From Methylomicrobium lacus_A (GTDB taxonomy: Bacteria; Pseudomonadota; Gammaproteobacteria; Methylococcales; Methylomonadaceae), in NCBI RefSeq assembly GCF_041897535.1, contig NZ_CP169217.1, positions 868,001-932,000 of the forward strand: DNA of 64,000 nt. Reading direction: 5' to 3'. The notes under the pieces are model-generated. The model was not told the origin of the DNA. It searched no databases and was given only the letters and a program-made list of their open reading frames with translations. Each line of letters opens with the position of its first letter. Within the stretch, counting starts at the first letter, position 1. Positions 1-7,915 of the stretch are shown one piece after another. A program made the position numbers and the translations under genes.

Positions 1-585
1 CAGATCCTGAAAACCGACACATGGAAGCGCTTGCAGCACTATTGCCAAACCCATGCGTTGCCGATCGAGTCGTTCCAGGCGATGAAACCGTGGCTGGCGG
101 CGCTGACGATCGCGAATCTTGCCGTCACGCAGGCCGGCTTCCTGCCGGATCTGGGATTGGACAAGCATTATATGGACATGGCCGCTATCGCGCGCAAGGA
201 CACGGCGGGGCTGGAGACCCTCAGTCAGCAGGTCGGGGTTTTTGCTCAAATGGCCCCCAAGGATCAGGAACTGTTCTTGAATCAGACCTTAAAAGACATG
301 CAGAACCCGGCGCAACTGGAGCAATTGCATCAGCGCTGGCGCAATGGCGACGCCGAGGGTTTGCTCCAGCTGCTGAGCCAGGATAGCATCAACGACACCC
401 CCGCATTTTACCGGCGTCTGAATCGCGATAGGAATCGCGTCTGGCTGCCGCAAATTTCCGCGTTTCTGCGCGAAAACACCCAGGGCGACGCCCTGGTGGT
501 GGTCGGCAGTCTGCATTTATTGGGCGCCGACGGTCTGATCGAACTGCTGAAGGCCCAGGGTTTTCGCGTGGTCCGCCTGCATTGA
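1..585 (+). CDS. TraB/GumN family protein, C-terminal part (5' end outside window)
   Basis: The frame is open from the first base, so the N-terminus lies outside the window; 194 residues are visible. The C-terminus has the family signature of hydrophobic residues followed by GSLHLLGADGLIELLKAQGF, the histidine-containing motif near the end of TraB/GumN proteins. Bacterial members are distant relatives of TIKI-type metalloproteases, and their roles are largely unproven. They are usually exported, but the signal peptide cannot be checked here. It is convergent with hslO, with only 8 bp between the two stop codons. Confidence 0.8.
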   Translation, partial: QILKTDTWKRLQHYCQTHALPIESFQAMKPWLAALTIANLAVTQAGFLPDLGLDKHYMDMAAIARKDTAGLETLSQQVGVFAQMAPKDQELFLNQTLKDMQNPAQLEQLHQRWRNGDAEGLLQLLSQDSINDTPAFYRRLNRDRNRVWLPQISAFLRENTQGDALVVVGSLHLLGADGLIELLKAQGFRVVRLH

Positions 586-593
586 AGGGCTCC

Positions 594-1460
594 TCAATGC
601 CGCGTATCCGCCTGATAAGCCGATAAATCGTCGGCCAGCAGCTTTTGCACATCGATCCGGTCGAAACGGTATTGCTTGTTACAAAATTCGCAGCCGACTT
701 CGACCGCGCCTTTTTCCTGCAGAATATGCTCCAGTTCCTGTTCGCCGAGCGAGCGCAGGGCGTATTCGATTTTCTGTTTGGAGCAGGCACACTCGAAGCA
801 GACCGCTTCGGCATCGAAGAGGCGGACTTTTTCTTCATGGAACAGCCGGTGCAGCAGCGTCTCGCAGTCGAGATTCAGCAACTCCGTTTCGGTCAGCGTG
901 TCAGCCAACATCGTGATGCGCTCCCAATCGGACTTGAAGTCCTTATGCGCGGGCAGTTCCTGCAACAATAAGCCGGCCGCCACCTGATCGTTCGCAAACA
1001 GCCACAAACGGGTATCGAGCTGTTCGGACTGGATGAAATAGGTCTGCAAGGCGGCGGCCAGATTGGCGCCTCTCAGCGGCACGATGCCTTGATAAGGTTC
1101 GCCGTTATCCGGCCTGATCGTCAACACCAGTCGCCCCTGGCCGAACACCGCTTCGAGCGGACCGTCATGCACCTCGCCGGCACAGCGAACCAGGCCCCTG
1201 ATTTTGCGGTCGTGCGTCGATTGCGCGACCAGGGTTCTGAAGGCGCCATCGCCCTGCGCCTGCATGATGACCGAGCCGCTGAACTTGATCGTGGCGGACA
1301 ACAGCACGGCCGCCGCCAGCGCCTGCCCTAAATGTTCTTGGACGGCCGCATTGCCGTGTTGATTGTGCCGGGCGTTTTGCCAACTGTTTGACAACTTGAC
1401 CCATTCGCCGCGCACGCCGAATTCCTCGAAAATAAAGCGGCGTAAACTATCTTCTTCCAT
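594..1460 (-). CDS. hslO: Hsp33 redox-regulated chaperone
   Basis: The product is 288 residues, normal for Hsp33. The C-terminal zinc switch is complete: Cys224 and Cys226 in a C-A-C motif, then Cys257 and Cys260 in CEFC. In known Hsp33 oxidation of these cysteines releases zinc and switches on holdase activity against unfolding proteins in the cytosol. The start was set at the ATG opening MEEDSLRRF, where homology begins; the frame is open further upstream but that part is unlike Hsp33. It is divergent from msrA, another oxidative-stress gene, with 85 bp between the starts. Confidence 0.95.
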   Translation of the reverse strand: MEEDSLRRFIFEEFGVRGEWVKLSNSWQNARHNQHGNAAVQEHLGQALAAAVLLSATIKFSGSVIMQAQGDGAFRTLVAQSTHDRKIRGLVRCAGEVHDGPLEAVFGQGRLVLTIRPDNGEPYQGIVPLRGANLAAALQTYFIQSEQLDTRLWLFANDQVAAGLLLQELPAHKDFKSDWERITMLADTLTETELLNLDCETLLHRLFHEEKVRLFDAEAVCFECACSKQKIEYALRSLGEQELEHILQEKGAVEVGCEFCNKQYRFDRIDVQKLLADDLSAYQADTRH

Positions 1461-1545
1461 CCTGTCTTTCCGAAAAAGTAAACGCTTTATTATACCCCGC
1501 AATCGGTGTAACCTAGCGTTCTGTTGATTACCGCAGGTTCCGTCT

Positions 1546-2184
1546 ATGATTTTTGCTGCAAAAAAGCTGGTACTGCCGGATCCCGCCGACGCTCTGCCCG
1601 GCAACCCCGAACCGCCGCGCGTAACCAATCGGCATTTTGTGACCGGCAATCCGATCGTGCCGCCGTTTCCCGAGCCTCTGCGCCTGGCGCTGTTCGGTCT
1701 CGGCTGTTTCTGGGGCGCCGAACGCCGCTTTTGGTCTTATCCCCAGATCTTCAGCACCGCGGTCGGCTACAGCGGCGGCTATACGGTCAATCCGACTTAC
1801 GACCAGGTCTGCACCGGCATGACCGGTCACAGTGAAGTGGTCAGGGTGGTTTACGATCCCGAGTTGACGCCCTACGGCGAGCTGCTGAAGCTGTTCTGGG
1901 AGGCGCACAATCCGACCCAGGGCATGCGCCAGGGCAACGACATCGGCACGCAATACCGCTCCGGAATCTACACCTATGACCAGGAACAATGGAATCTGGC
2001 AATCGCTTCGAGGCAAGCCTTTCAGGAGCAATTGTCGAGGGCCGGCTATGGGGAGATCACGACCGAGATTCTGCCGGCCGGCGAGTTTTATTATGCCGAA
2101 GATTATCACCAGCAATACCTTGCCAAAAATCCCGGCGGCTATTGCGGACTCGGCGGCCTCGGCGTGTGTTACGCCGAAAAATAA
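1546..2184 (+). CDS. msrA: peptide-methionine (S)-S-oxide reductase MsrA
   Basis: The 212-residue protein has the MsrA active-site motif GCFWGAERRFW with catalytic Cys54. A C-terminal tail, GYCGLGGLGVC, carries resolving cysteines as in the long E. coli-type enzyme. It reduces the S-epimer of methionine sulfoxide in proteins, recycled by thioredoxin. An N-terminal extension of about 45 residues precedes the catalytic domain and lacks an obvious signal peptide. It is convergent with the leftward sRNA genes that end 7 bp after its stop codon. Confidence 0.95.
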   Translation: MIFAAKKLVLPDPADALPGNPEPPRVTNRHFVTGNPIVPPFPEPLRLALFGLGCFWGAERRFWSYPQIFSTAVGYSGGYTVNPTYDQVCTGMTGHSEVVRVVYDPELTPYGELLKLFWEAHNPTQGMRQGNDIGTQYRSGIYTYDQEQWNLAIASRQAFQEQLSRAGYGEITTEILPAGEFYYAEDYHQQYLAKNPGGYCGLGGLGVCYAEK

Positions 2185-2190
2185 GCGGGC

Positions 2191-2282
2191 AAAAAAAAGG
2201 GCGGTTAAATAACCGCCCGAGAACTATTAGGAAGATTTCAACGCAACTTTCAGCTCACAGGCTCCGGGGAGCCTCAAAAGTT
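2191..2282 (-). ncRNA. predicted 92-nt sRNA, copy 1 of a tandem pair
   Basis: Reading leftward, a -10-like TATCAT (2289-2294) is followed 6 nt later by a conserved block. The block starts AACTTTTGAGG and folds as a hairpin with a GGCTCC/GGAGCC inner stem. A linker follows with pyrimidine-rich UCUUCCUAAU, which could pair with Shine-Dalgarno sequences. It ends in a perfect GGGCGG/CCGCCC stem and eight T, a textbook Rho-independent terminator on the minus strand. No ORF fits. The same block recurs at 2409-2500 with few changes, mostly compensated or in loops. The transcription start is inferred from promoter spacing. Confidence 0.7.
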
Positions 2283-2317
2283 AGGTTAATGATAGCAACA
2301 CAAAAGACAATTAAAAA

Positions 2318-2334
2318 TGTGGCAAATTGTCGCA
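2318..2334. promoter_or_regulatory. putative RegA/PrrA-type activator box of sRNA copy 1
   Basis: The imperfect palindrome TGTGGCAAATTGTCGCA is centred about 44 bp upstream of the predicted sRNA start, the usual place for an activator touching the -35 region. The promoter has no good -35 hexamer. Its GCGAC/GTCGC-like half-sites resemble published RegA/PrrA sites, and regBA lies immediately next door. The assignment to RegA is inference. Confidence 0.5.
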
Positions 2335-2408
2335 GGGCCACAACGGTTGTCAAAAAAGATACAAAGTGTTGCGCGTTATTTGATTCCGCCATCGCGAAAA
2401 CGCCAGGC

Positions 2409-2500
2409 AAAAAAAAGGGCGGTTAAACAACCGCCCGAGAACTATTAGGAAGATTTCAACGCAACTTTCAGCTCACAGGCTCCGGAGAGCCTCAAAAGTT
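2409..2500 (-). ncRNA. predicted 92-nt sRNA, copy 2 of a tandem pair
   Basis: This is the near-identical sibling of 2191-2282. A -10-like TATGAT (2507-2512) is followed by the same 92-nt block: hairpin, UCUUCCUAAU linker, GGGCGG/CCGCCC stem and eight T. Differences include one terminator-loop base (GTTGTTTAAC versus GTTATTTAAC) and one hairpin-loop base, as expected for a conserved RNA. It has the same 17-bp box centred about 44 bp upstream as copy 1. Confidence 0.7.
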
Positions 2501-2535
2501 AAATTAATCATAGCAACGCCAAAGTCAATTGAAAA

Positions 2536-2552
2536 TGTGGCAAATTGTCGCA
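2536..2552. promoter_or_regulatory. putative RegA/PrrA-type activator box of sRNA copy 2
   Basis: This is the identical 17-bp box TGTGGCAAATTGTCGCA at the same spacing from the second sRNA start. Flanking bases diverge between the copies while the box is kept exactly, which suggests selection on it. Confidence 0.5.
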
Positions 2553-2644
2553 CCGTTGCAACGATTACCAAAAAAGCGACAGCGGCATTTCCGTAAATCG
2601 TTGCAGAACTGCGATACTGGTTGCGCGCTATGTGCTGCAAAAGT

Positions 2645-2696
2645 TGATTCGATCATAGCAATTGCCACTGAACGGCGCGTGTGACATATTGCCGCA
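2645..2696 (-). promoter_or_regulatory. third copy of the box-plus-promoter arrangement
   Basis: A variant box TGTGACATATTGCCGCA (2680-2696) stands about 43-44 bp upstream of a leftward TTGCTATGAT and AACTTTTG, matching the sRNA promoters in spacing. The RNA body behind it is not conserved and no clear terminator hairpin is seen, so it may be a decayed third unit. The box also lies 77-93 bp upstream of regB and could serve in its regulation. Confidence 0.4.
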
Positions 2697-2772
2697 GTGC
2701 GCAAGGCCCGGCAAATAGGCGACAATAGCCCCAGAGATACAGAATCGGTCAATTTTTTGGTTATTTTGGAAC

Positions 2773-4161
2773 ATGCTCACAAACGTTACGCCCAAGTCCG
2801 AATTTAGCGCCAGACAAAATCTGCGCTGGCTGTTCATCCTTAGAAACATGCTGATTCTAGCCGCTTCGCTGTTGCTGGTCATCTCGGCCTACGGACTGAA
2901 CATCCAGTTACCCGAAGAACAGCTCTGGCTGGTAATCGTATCGATCATCTCGGTCAACATGTACACTTCGATGCGTTTGCAGACCGGGGATCCGGTGTCG
3001 GAGCTCGAAATTTTCTCGCAATTGACGATCGATGTACTGGGGATTGCGGCGTTCATGTATCTGACCGGAGGCGCCTCGAACCCGATCATCTGGGTGTTTC
3101 TGCTGCCTTTGATCGTGACTGCGATCATGCTGCCGCAGTCCTACGCCTGGTATATGGTCGTGCTGACCACGTCGATGTATACGATTTTGATCGCGTATAA
3201 CATCCCCCTGCCCTCGATCGAGCCGCACATGCCCGATCCCGAGCGACTGCATCCCGACATGCCGCATTACTCGATGCTGCTGAATGCCTATGCGACCAGC
3301 GACCGGCATTATTATGACCTGCATATGTTCGGCATGTGGTTCGGATTTGTGTTCAGCGCCGGACTGGTGGCGTTTTTCGTGGTCGAATTGGCGAAAACCT
3401 TAAAGAGTCAGGAACGCAGTCTAGCGATTGCACGCGAAAATGCGCTCCGCGACGAGCGGGTCATCGCACTCGGCACCCTGGCCGCCAGCGCGGCCCATGA
3501 CATGGGCACACCGCTCGGCACGATCGCGATCGTCGCGCACGAACTCAGACAAGACTTTCCGCAACACCGCTTTCCCGATCTGCACGAAAAAATCGACATC
3601 ATGCAGCAGCAGGTCGACCGCTGCAAACAGGCTTTATCGGTGATGTCCGCCTCGGCCGGCGAAATTCGCGCCGAATCCGGGCGCGTGATGCGCGTGGCCG
3701 CCTATATCGACGATGTGATCAATCTCTGGCGCACCCAGAAATCCACGGTCAAACTGAATTTTTTCATCGACCCCGACACTGTCGATGAAGCCGAGATCAT
3801 CGCCGAACGCACGCTGACGCATGCCTTGATCAATATCCTGAACAATGCGGCCGATGCGTCCGGCGACAATCGCAAGGGCATCGAATTTCACGTAGCTTGG
3901 GATTTGCGGCTGCTGCATATCAAGATTCGCGATTATGGCCCCGGCTTTCCGCCGGAAATGGTCGAGAGCGCGGGCCGGCAGCCTTTAGTCAGTAGAAAAC
4001 GCGGCCTCGGGGTCGGTCTGTTTCTGACTTATTCGACCATCAGCCGCCTGGGCGGCACGATCCGGCTTTATAATGCGGAACCGCACGGCGCCTGCGTCGA
4101 TATCACGCTGCCGCTGTTGCATGCCGAACCGAGTGAAGAGGAGAATGCGATCAATGGATAA
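2773..4161 (+). CDS. regB: RegB/PrrB-type redox sensor histidine kinase
   Basis: The 462-residue protein has about six N-terminal membrane segments and a cytoplasmic kinase core. It keeps RegB hallmarks: a quinone-site heptapeptide GGASNPI at 99-105 (family GGxxNPF), the H-box LGTLAASAAHDMGTPLGT with phospho-acceptor His242, and a redox-type cysteine Cys284 in VDRCKQ. The C-terminus carries N, G1 (DYGPGF) and G2 (GLGVGLFL) boxes of the ATPase. In known systems this kinase senses the quinone pool and oxygen and phosphorylates RegA. Its stop overlaps regA by 8 bp, so the two are co-translated. Confidence 0.93.
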   Translation: MLTNVTPKSEFSARQNLRWLFILRNMLILAASLLLVISAYGLNIQLPEEQLWLVIVSIISVNMYTSMRLQTGDPVSELEIFSQLTIDVLGIAAFMYLTGGASNPIIWVFLLPLIVTAIMLPQSYAWYMVVLTTSMYTILIAYNIPLPSIEPHMPDPERLHPDMPHYSMLLNAYATSDRHYYDLHMFGMWFGFVFSAGLVAFFVVELAKTLKSQERSLAIARENALRDERVIALGTLAASAAHDMGTPLGTIAIVAHELRQDFPQHRFPDLHEKIDIMQQQVDRCKQALSVMSASAGEIRAESGRVMRVAAYIDDVINLWRTQKSTVKLNFFIDPDTVDEAEIIAERTLTHALINILNNAADASGDNRKGIEFHVAWDLRLLHIKIRDYGPGFPPEMVESAGRQPLVSRKRGLGVGLFLTYSTISRLGGTIRLYNAEPHGACVDITLPLLHAEPSEEENAING

Positions 4162-4702
4162 CCGAGCAAGCGACAAACCGAGATTATTGCTGGTCGACGA
4201 CGATGAAACCTATTGCCGGGTGCTGAAATCCGCGCTCGAAAAACGCGATTATGAAGTGCTGGTCGCAAACGACGTGCAAAGCGGCATCGAACTCGCCGAA
4301 CACAATCTGCCGGAATACGCGGTGATCGACCTGCGTATCGGCCACGAATCGGGCCTGGAACTGGTCAAGAAACTGATCTCACTGGACGCGAACACGGCCT
4401 GCGTGATGTTGACCGGCTTCGCGAGCATCGCGACCGCGGTCGAGGCGATCAAGCTCGGCGCGATACACTATCTGACCAAACCCGCCAATGCCGACGAGAT
4501 TCTGGCCGCCCTGCATAAAAACGAAGGCGACGCGAGCGTGTCGATCAGCGAAAGCCCCTTGTCGGTCAAGCGCCTGGAATGGGAGCATCTGCAAAAAATT
4601 CTGATGCAACACGACGGCAATATCTCTGCCGCCGCCAGAGCCTTGAACATGCATCGGCGCACGCTGCAACGCAAGCTCGAAAAGCGTCCGGTCAGGGAGT
4701 AA
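4154..4702 (+). CDS. regA: RegA/PrrA-type response regulator
   Basis: The 182-residue product is typical for RegA. The receiver domain has acidic residues LLVDDDE, phospho-acceptor Asp59 in YAVIDLR, Thr in MLTGF and Lys in YLTKP. After a proline-poor linker comes a Fis-type helix-turn-helix, GNISAAARALNMHRRTLQRK. The ATG inside the regB stop region was chosen because it opens the receiver domain. RegA homologues control respiration, carbon fixation and redox balance. Three RegA-like boxes lie upstream of regB. Confidence 0.93.
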   Translation: MDNRASDKPRLLLVDDDETYCRVLKSALEKRDYEVLVANDVQSGIELAEHNLPEYAVIDLRIGHESGLELVKKLISLDANTACVMLTGFASIATAVEAIKLGAIHYLTKPANADEILAALHKNEGDASVSISESPLSVKRLEWEHLQKILMQHDGNISAAARALNMHRRTLQRKLEKRPVRE

Positions 4703-4932
4703 AGCCGGCAATTATTTCGCGATTTGCCAACCGGTTCATGGACTGCATTAAAAATAAGATTATGCTATTTGGCATGGATTCTGCGTAAGAATATGATGTT
4801 TCCGAACCAGAGAACTATCTAACGCAGAACCGGTCAACCCATTAGATTGTTTCCCTGACTTGCAGAATGAAGACCGCATCCGGGGAGAGAAACCTAACTT
4901 TTTAATCGCAATGCAGTTCAGAGAGGTTCACG

Positions 4933-5283
4933 ATGAATAAATCAGCCGTTGTTTTATTGATCTTGACCGGCCTTGCGGCTTCTCGGCCGGCCCTCAGCGG
5001 AACCGAGGAGGAATTGAACCGCTTCCACACCTTGTGCAAGACCGATGCGGACGTGGTGGTCAACGGCTACGAGTTCAAGAAGTCCGGACTTTCGTTCGCG
5101 GCGATCAGGGATACGATCAAGACCGCTTTCGCGGATAAAATCCAAACCTCGAAGGATAGCGGCAATGATGCATTATACCTGATCAATGCCGCCTACCGCT
5201 TGAACCCCGAGCTGAAGACCGAAATCATTCGCGAAGCGGCCTATCGGCTGTGCATGAAAGAAAAATTATCGACGGACCGGTAA
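4933..5283 (+). CDS. small exported protein of unknown function
   Basis: The 116-residue protein has a clear signal peptide (hydrophobic stretch at residues 5-15, likely cleavage near ALSG). Two cysteines, in HTLCKTD and YRLCMKE, could form a disulfide in the periplasm. The rest looks helical and charged. A good ribosome site, AGAGAGG, precedes the ATG. I do not recognise the family, and the neighbours (regBA upstream, bfd downstream) do not suggest a role. Confidence 0.7.
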   Translation: MNKSAVVLLILTGLAASRPALSGTEEELNRFHTLCKTDADVVVNGYEFKKSGLSFAAIRDTIKTAFADKIQTSKDSGNDALYLINAAYRLNPELKTEIIREAAYRLCMKEKLSTDR

Positions 5284-5343
5284 TGTTGCCTATCGCCGGA
5301 TGAGCGTTTGCAAAGTTGGGCTCTACTTCGGCTGGATTTTTTA

Positions 5344-5362
5344 AATGAGAATTGTTATTATT
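5344..5362. promoter_or_regulatory. putative Fur box ahead of bfd-bfr
   Basis: An AT-rich stretch reading ATGAGAATTGTTATTATTT about 30 bp upstream of bfd resembles the 19-bp Fur consensus, with GAGAAT and TTATTA hexamers. Iron-responsive control of a bacterioferritin-associated ferredoxin is standard. The match is by eye only. Confidence 0.5.
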
Positions 5363-5392
5363 TTTTATAACAATCCCTCAGGAGATCTTTCC

Positions 5393-5608
5393 ATGTATGT
5401 ATGCGTCTGCAAGGCAGTCACCGATACCCAAATCAAGAAAGCCATCGATAACGGCCTGTGTACGCGCCGACAGCTGTTCGAGTGCTTCGGCGTCGGCGGC
5501 GACTGCGGAAAATGCAATCGTCAGGTCAAGGAATTGCTTGACGCGGGCAAGCAAAATCAATTTATAATGCCCTCAGTGTCCACTCAACCTGTCTATAATG
5601 CCTGCTGA
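5393..5608 (+). CDS. bfd: bacterioferritin-associated ferredoxin
   Basis: The 71-residue protein has the [2Fe-2S] motif CVC (Cys4, Cys6) and CGKC near residues 38-41, the Bfd_Fer2 pattern. It passes electrons to bacterioferritin to release stored iron. The ATG chosen follows the ribosome site CAGGAGA and opens MYVCVCKAVT, the family start. A tail of about 15 residues after the second cysteine pair is less conserved. It sits 17 bp upstream of bfr. Confidence 0.93.
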   Translation: MYVCVCKAVTDTQIKKAIDNGLCTRRQLFECFGVGGDCGKCNRQVKELLDAGKQNQFIMPSVSTQPVYNAC

Positions 5609-5625
5609 AGGCGCCGGGAGCATCC

Positions 5626-6090
5626 ATGAAGGGCGATAAAAAAATCATCGAATTCTTGAACAAGACGCTGACGAATGAGCTGACCGCGATCAATCAGTAT
5701 TTTTTACATGCGCGCATGTTCAAAAACTGGGGCTTTTCGAAACTGAATGAAAAGGAATATCACGAGTCGATCGATGAGATGAAGCATGCCGATACGCTGA
5801 TCGAGCGGATTCTGTTTCTGGAAGGCCTGCCCAATCTGCAGAATCTCGACAAGCTCTTGATCGGAGAGAACCCGCAGGAGATGCTCGAATGCGACCTGAA
5901 GCTCGAACAGACCGCGATTCCATTGCTCAGGGAGGCGATCGCCTATTGCGAGTCGGTACAGGACTATGTCTCCCGCGAAATTTTCACGCATATTCTCGAA
6001 AGCGAGGAAGAGCATGTCGATTGGCTCGAAACCCAGCTCGAATTGATCGGAAAGATCGGCATTCAGAATTATCTGCAATCGCAAGTCTGA
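5626..6090 (+). CDS. bfr: bacterioferritin
   Basis: The 154-residue four-helix protein follows E. coli Bfr closely. Ferroxidase ligands are in place: Glu18 (TNELTAINQYF), Glu51 and His54 (DEMKHAD), Glu94, and Glu127/His130 (EEEHVDWLE). Met52, the haem-binding residue of Bfr, is present. It stores iron as a 24-mer in the cytosol. It follows bfd in an apparent two-gene operon. Confidence 0.95.
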   Translation: MKGDKKIIEFLNKTLTNELTAINQYFLHARMFKNWGFSKLNEKEYHESIDEMKHADTLIERILFLEGLPNLQNLDKLLIGENPQEMLECDLKLEQTAIPLLREAIAYCESVQDYVSREIFTHILESEEEHVDWLETQLELIGKIGIQNYLQSQV

Positions 6091-6227
6091 CTATCCCCTC
6101 CCCGCAATAAAAATCAGCGACTTAGCCGACGTTTGACAGAGCCTCTCTAGCCCGGTAGAGCATTTTCGGGCTATAATCCGCCTCTTTTGTCCTGGATTTA
6201 CGTTCCAGCTTACAACGAGGAAATCAA

Positions 6228-7223
6228 ATGTCTCAAATCGTGGTTTGCGCCCTGTACAAGTTCGTGACCCTGGAAAACCATGGGCAGCTGCGGCAGCCTT
6301 TGCACCGGGTCATGGAAAATAACGGCGTCAAGGGAACCCTGCTGTTGGCCTCGGAAGGCATCAACGGCACGGTCGCAGGATCCCGCGAAGGTATCGACAC
6401 TGTATTGGCCTGGCTGCGCAGCGACCCGAGGCTCGCGGATATCGACACCAAGGAATCCTACACCGGCGTGCCACCTTTCAACCGCACCAAAGTCAAACTG
6501 AAGAAAGAGATCGTCACGATGGGCGTCGAGGGCATCGATCCCCGGCGCGTGGTCGGCACTTATGTGAAGCCTGCCGACTGGAACCGCCTGATTTCGGATC
6601 CGGAAGTGATTTTGATCGACACCCGCAACGACTACGAATATCAGGTCGGCACCTTCAAAAACGCGGTCAATCCGCAGACCGAAAGCTTCCGCGAGTTTCC
6701 GCAGTTCGTCAAGGACCATCTCGATCCTGCGCAGCACAAGAAAGTCGCGATGTTTTGCACCGGCGGCATACGCTGCGAAAAATCGACCGCCTATTTGAAG
6801 GAACAAGGCTTCGAAGAGGTCTATCATCTTCAAGGCGGTATCCTGAAATATCTGGAAGAGGTGCCGGTCGAGAACACACTCTGGCAGGGCGAATGCTTCG
6901 TTTTCGACGAGCGCGTGACGGTCGACCATGCGCTGCAAAAGGGCGAATATGACCAATGCCATGCCTGCCGGCTGCCGATTACCGCAGCTGACAAGGCCGA
7001 CCCCCGCTATCAAAAAGGCGTCAGTTGCCCGCATTGTCACGGCAAACTGACCGAGGAACAGAAAAGCCGTTTCAGCGAGCGTGAAAAGCAGATGCAGCTT
7101 GCGCGGCAGCGCGGCGAGGCGCATATCGGTTCGGATGCGGCCAGAAGCCTGCGTGCGAAACGAGAAGCGAAACAGCTGCGCCGTGAGCAACAAGCCGCAA
7201 GCCGGCTCGATGAGGTCTGCTGA
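6228..7223 (+). CDS. trhO: tRNA uridine(34) hydroxylase TrhO (YceA, rhodanese family)
   Basis: The 331-residue protein has the YceA N-terminal domain (LLLASEGINGTVAGS) and a rhodanese domain with catalytic Cys177 in MFCTGGIRCEKS. A C-terminal zinc-like region carries CHACRLP and CPHCHG. TrhO makes 5-hydroxyuridine at the tRNA wobble base using oxygen. A -10-like TATAAT stands at 6171-6176. The stop overlaps the next gene by one base (TGATG), so the two are co-translated. Confidence 0.93.
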   Translation: MSQIVVCALYKFVTLENHGQLRQPLHRVMENNGVKGTLLLASEGINGTVAGSREGIDTVLAWLRSDPRLADIDTKESYTGVPPFNRTKVKLKKEIVTMGVEGIDPRRVVGTYVKPADWNRLISDPEVILIDTRNDYEYQVGTFKNAVNPQTESFREFPQFVKDHLDPAQHKKVAMFCTGGIRCEKSTAYLKEQGFEEVYHLQGGILKYLEEVPVENTLWQGECFVFDERVTVDHALQKGEYDQCHACRLPITAADKADPRYQKGVSCPHCHGKLTEEQKSRFSEREKQMQLARQRGEAHIGSDAARSLRAKREAKQLRREQQAASRLDEVC

Positions 7224-7891
7224 TGAGCGAGACGCCCCTGCAAATCGGACAACTGGCGCCGTCATTGGCGGTCTCCGAATGGGTGCAGGGAGTGCCGGTC
7301 AATTTCGAGCAGTTGAAGGGGCGCGTGGTGCTGGTCGAGGTGTTTCAGGTCAACTGTCCCGGCTGCTTTTTCTATGCGTTGCCGGAAGCGATCGAATTGC
7401 ACCGCAAATATGCCGATGCCGGCTTGGCTGTGCTCGGCGTGGCGACCGCCTTCGAGGATTTCGATAAAAACACGCTCGAAAATTTACGCCTGCTGGTCGA
7501 GCGTAACGAAGTGATCGGCGAAACCTTCAAGGCGCTGAGCCAGCATGGGAAACTCGTGCAAGGACGCCTGCCGTACCGCATTCCTTTCCCGTTGGCGATG
7601 GATCAATTGAGCGAGCGGCAGGGCGAAATCTCCGGCGATGACATTCTCGCCTTCATCCAAGGCCGCTTGCCGAATTTCGACCGGCAGCCGGAGGCCTATC
7701 GGCAGCAGGTCATCCAACAGGTAGAGAAATATCTGGAATCGCTGCGCTATCGGGCGGAAACTTTTGAACGCTTTCAATTGAAAGGCACGCCGTCGCAGAT
7801 CCTGGTCGACAAGCAAGGCGCGCTGCGCGCCTGCGAGTTTGGCGCTTTTCCTGACCTGGAAAGCCGTGTGGTCCAGTTGTTGCAGGAATGA
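7223..7891 (+). CDS. thioredoxin-fold redoxin with CPGC motif
   Basis: The 222-residue protein has an AhpC/TlpA-like fold: APSLAVSEWVQG at the start, VVLVEVFQVNCPGCFFYALPE with a CPGC active site near residue 50, and a late cis-proline-like GTPSQIL segment. There is no signal peptide, so it is probably cytosolic. An insertion of about 60 residues (FIQGRLPNFDRQPEA region) sits before the last strand. Coupling to trhO suggests a redox function linked to RNA modification or stress, but the substrate is unknown. Confidence 0.75.
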   Translation: MSETPLQIGQLAPSLAVSEWVQGVPVNFEQLKGRVVLVEVFQVNCPGCFFYALPEAIELHRKYADAGLAVLGVATAFEDFDKNTLENLRLLVERNEVIGETFKALSQHGKLVQGRLPYRIPFPLAMDQLSERQGEISGDDILAFIQGRLPNFDRQPEAYRQQVIQQVEKYLESLRYRAETFERFQLKGTPSQILVDKQGALRACEFGAFPDLESRVVQLLQE

Positions 7892-7915
7892 CCTGACGGC
7901 TTAGACGCCTCCGGC

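Larger units (their letters stand above)
2191..2640. repeat. tandem direct repeat, period 218 bp, carrying the two sRNA genes
   Basis: The GGGCGG stem starts at 2199 and again at 2417, giving a period of 218 bp. Similarity is strongest over the 92-nt RNA block and its promoter with the 17-bp box, and weaker in the stretch further upstream (for example TTGCGCG followed by TTAT or CTAT near 2363 and 2620). This reads as a duplicated sRNA gene with its own promoter. Confidence 0.8.

Noticed and set aside
2191..2640. Repeats near 2.2-2.6 kb as a possible CRISPR array
   Set aside because: There are only two units of 218 bp with a terminator and promoter in each. There are no short repeats with unique spacers and no cas genes.
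6210..7265. Long minus-strand frame opposite trhO (about 350 codons)
   Set aside because: It is a GC-rich shadow of trhO, whose protein is clearly recognisable. The same holds for long antisense frames opposite sqs, hpnO, copD and dxs.
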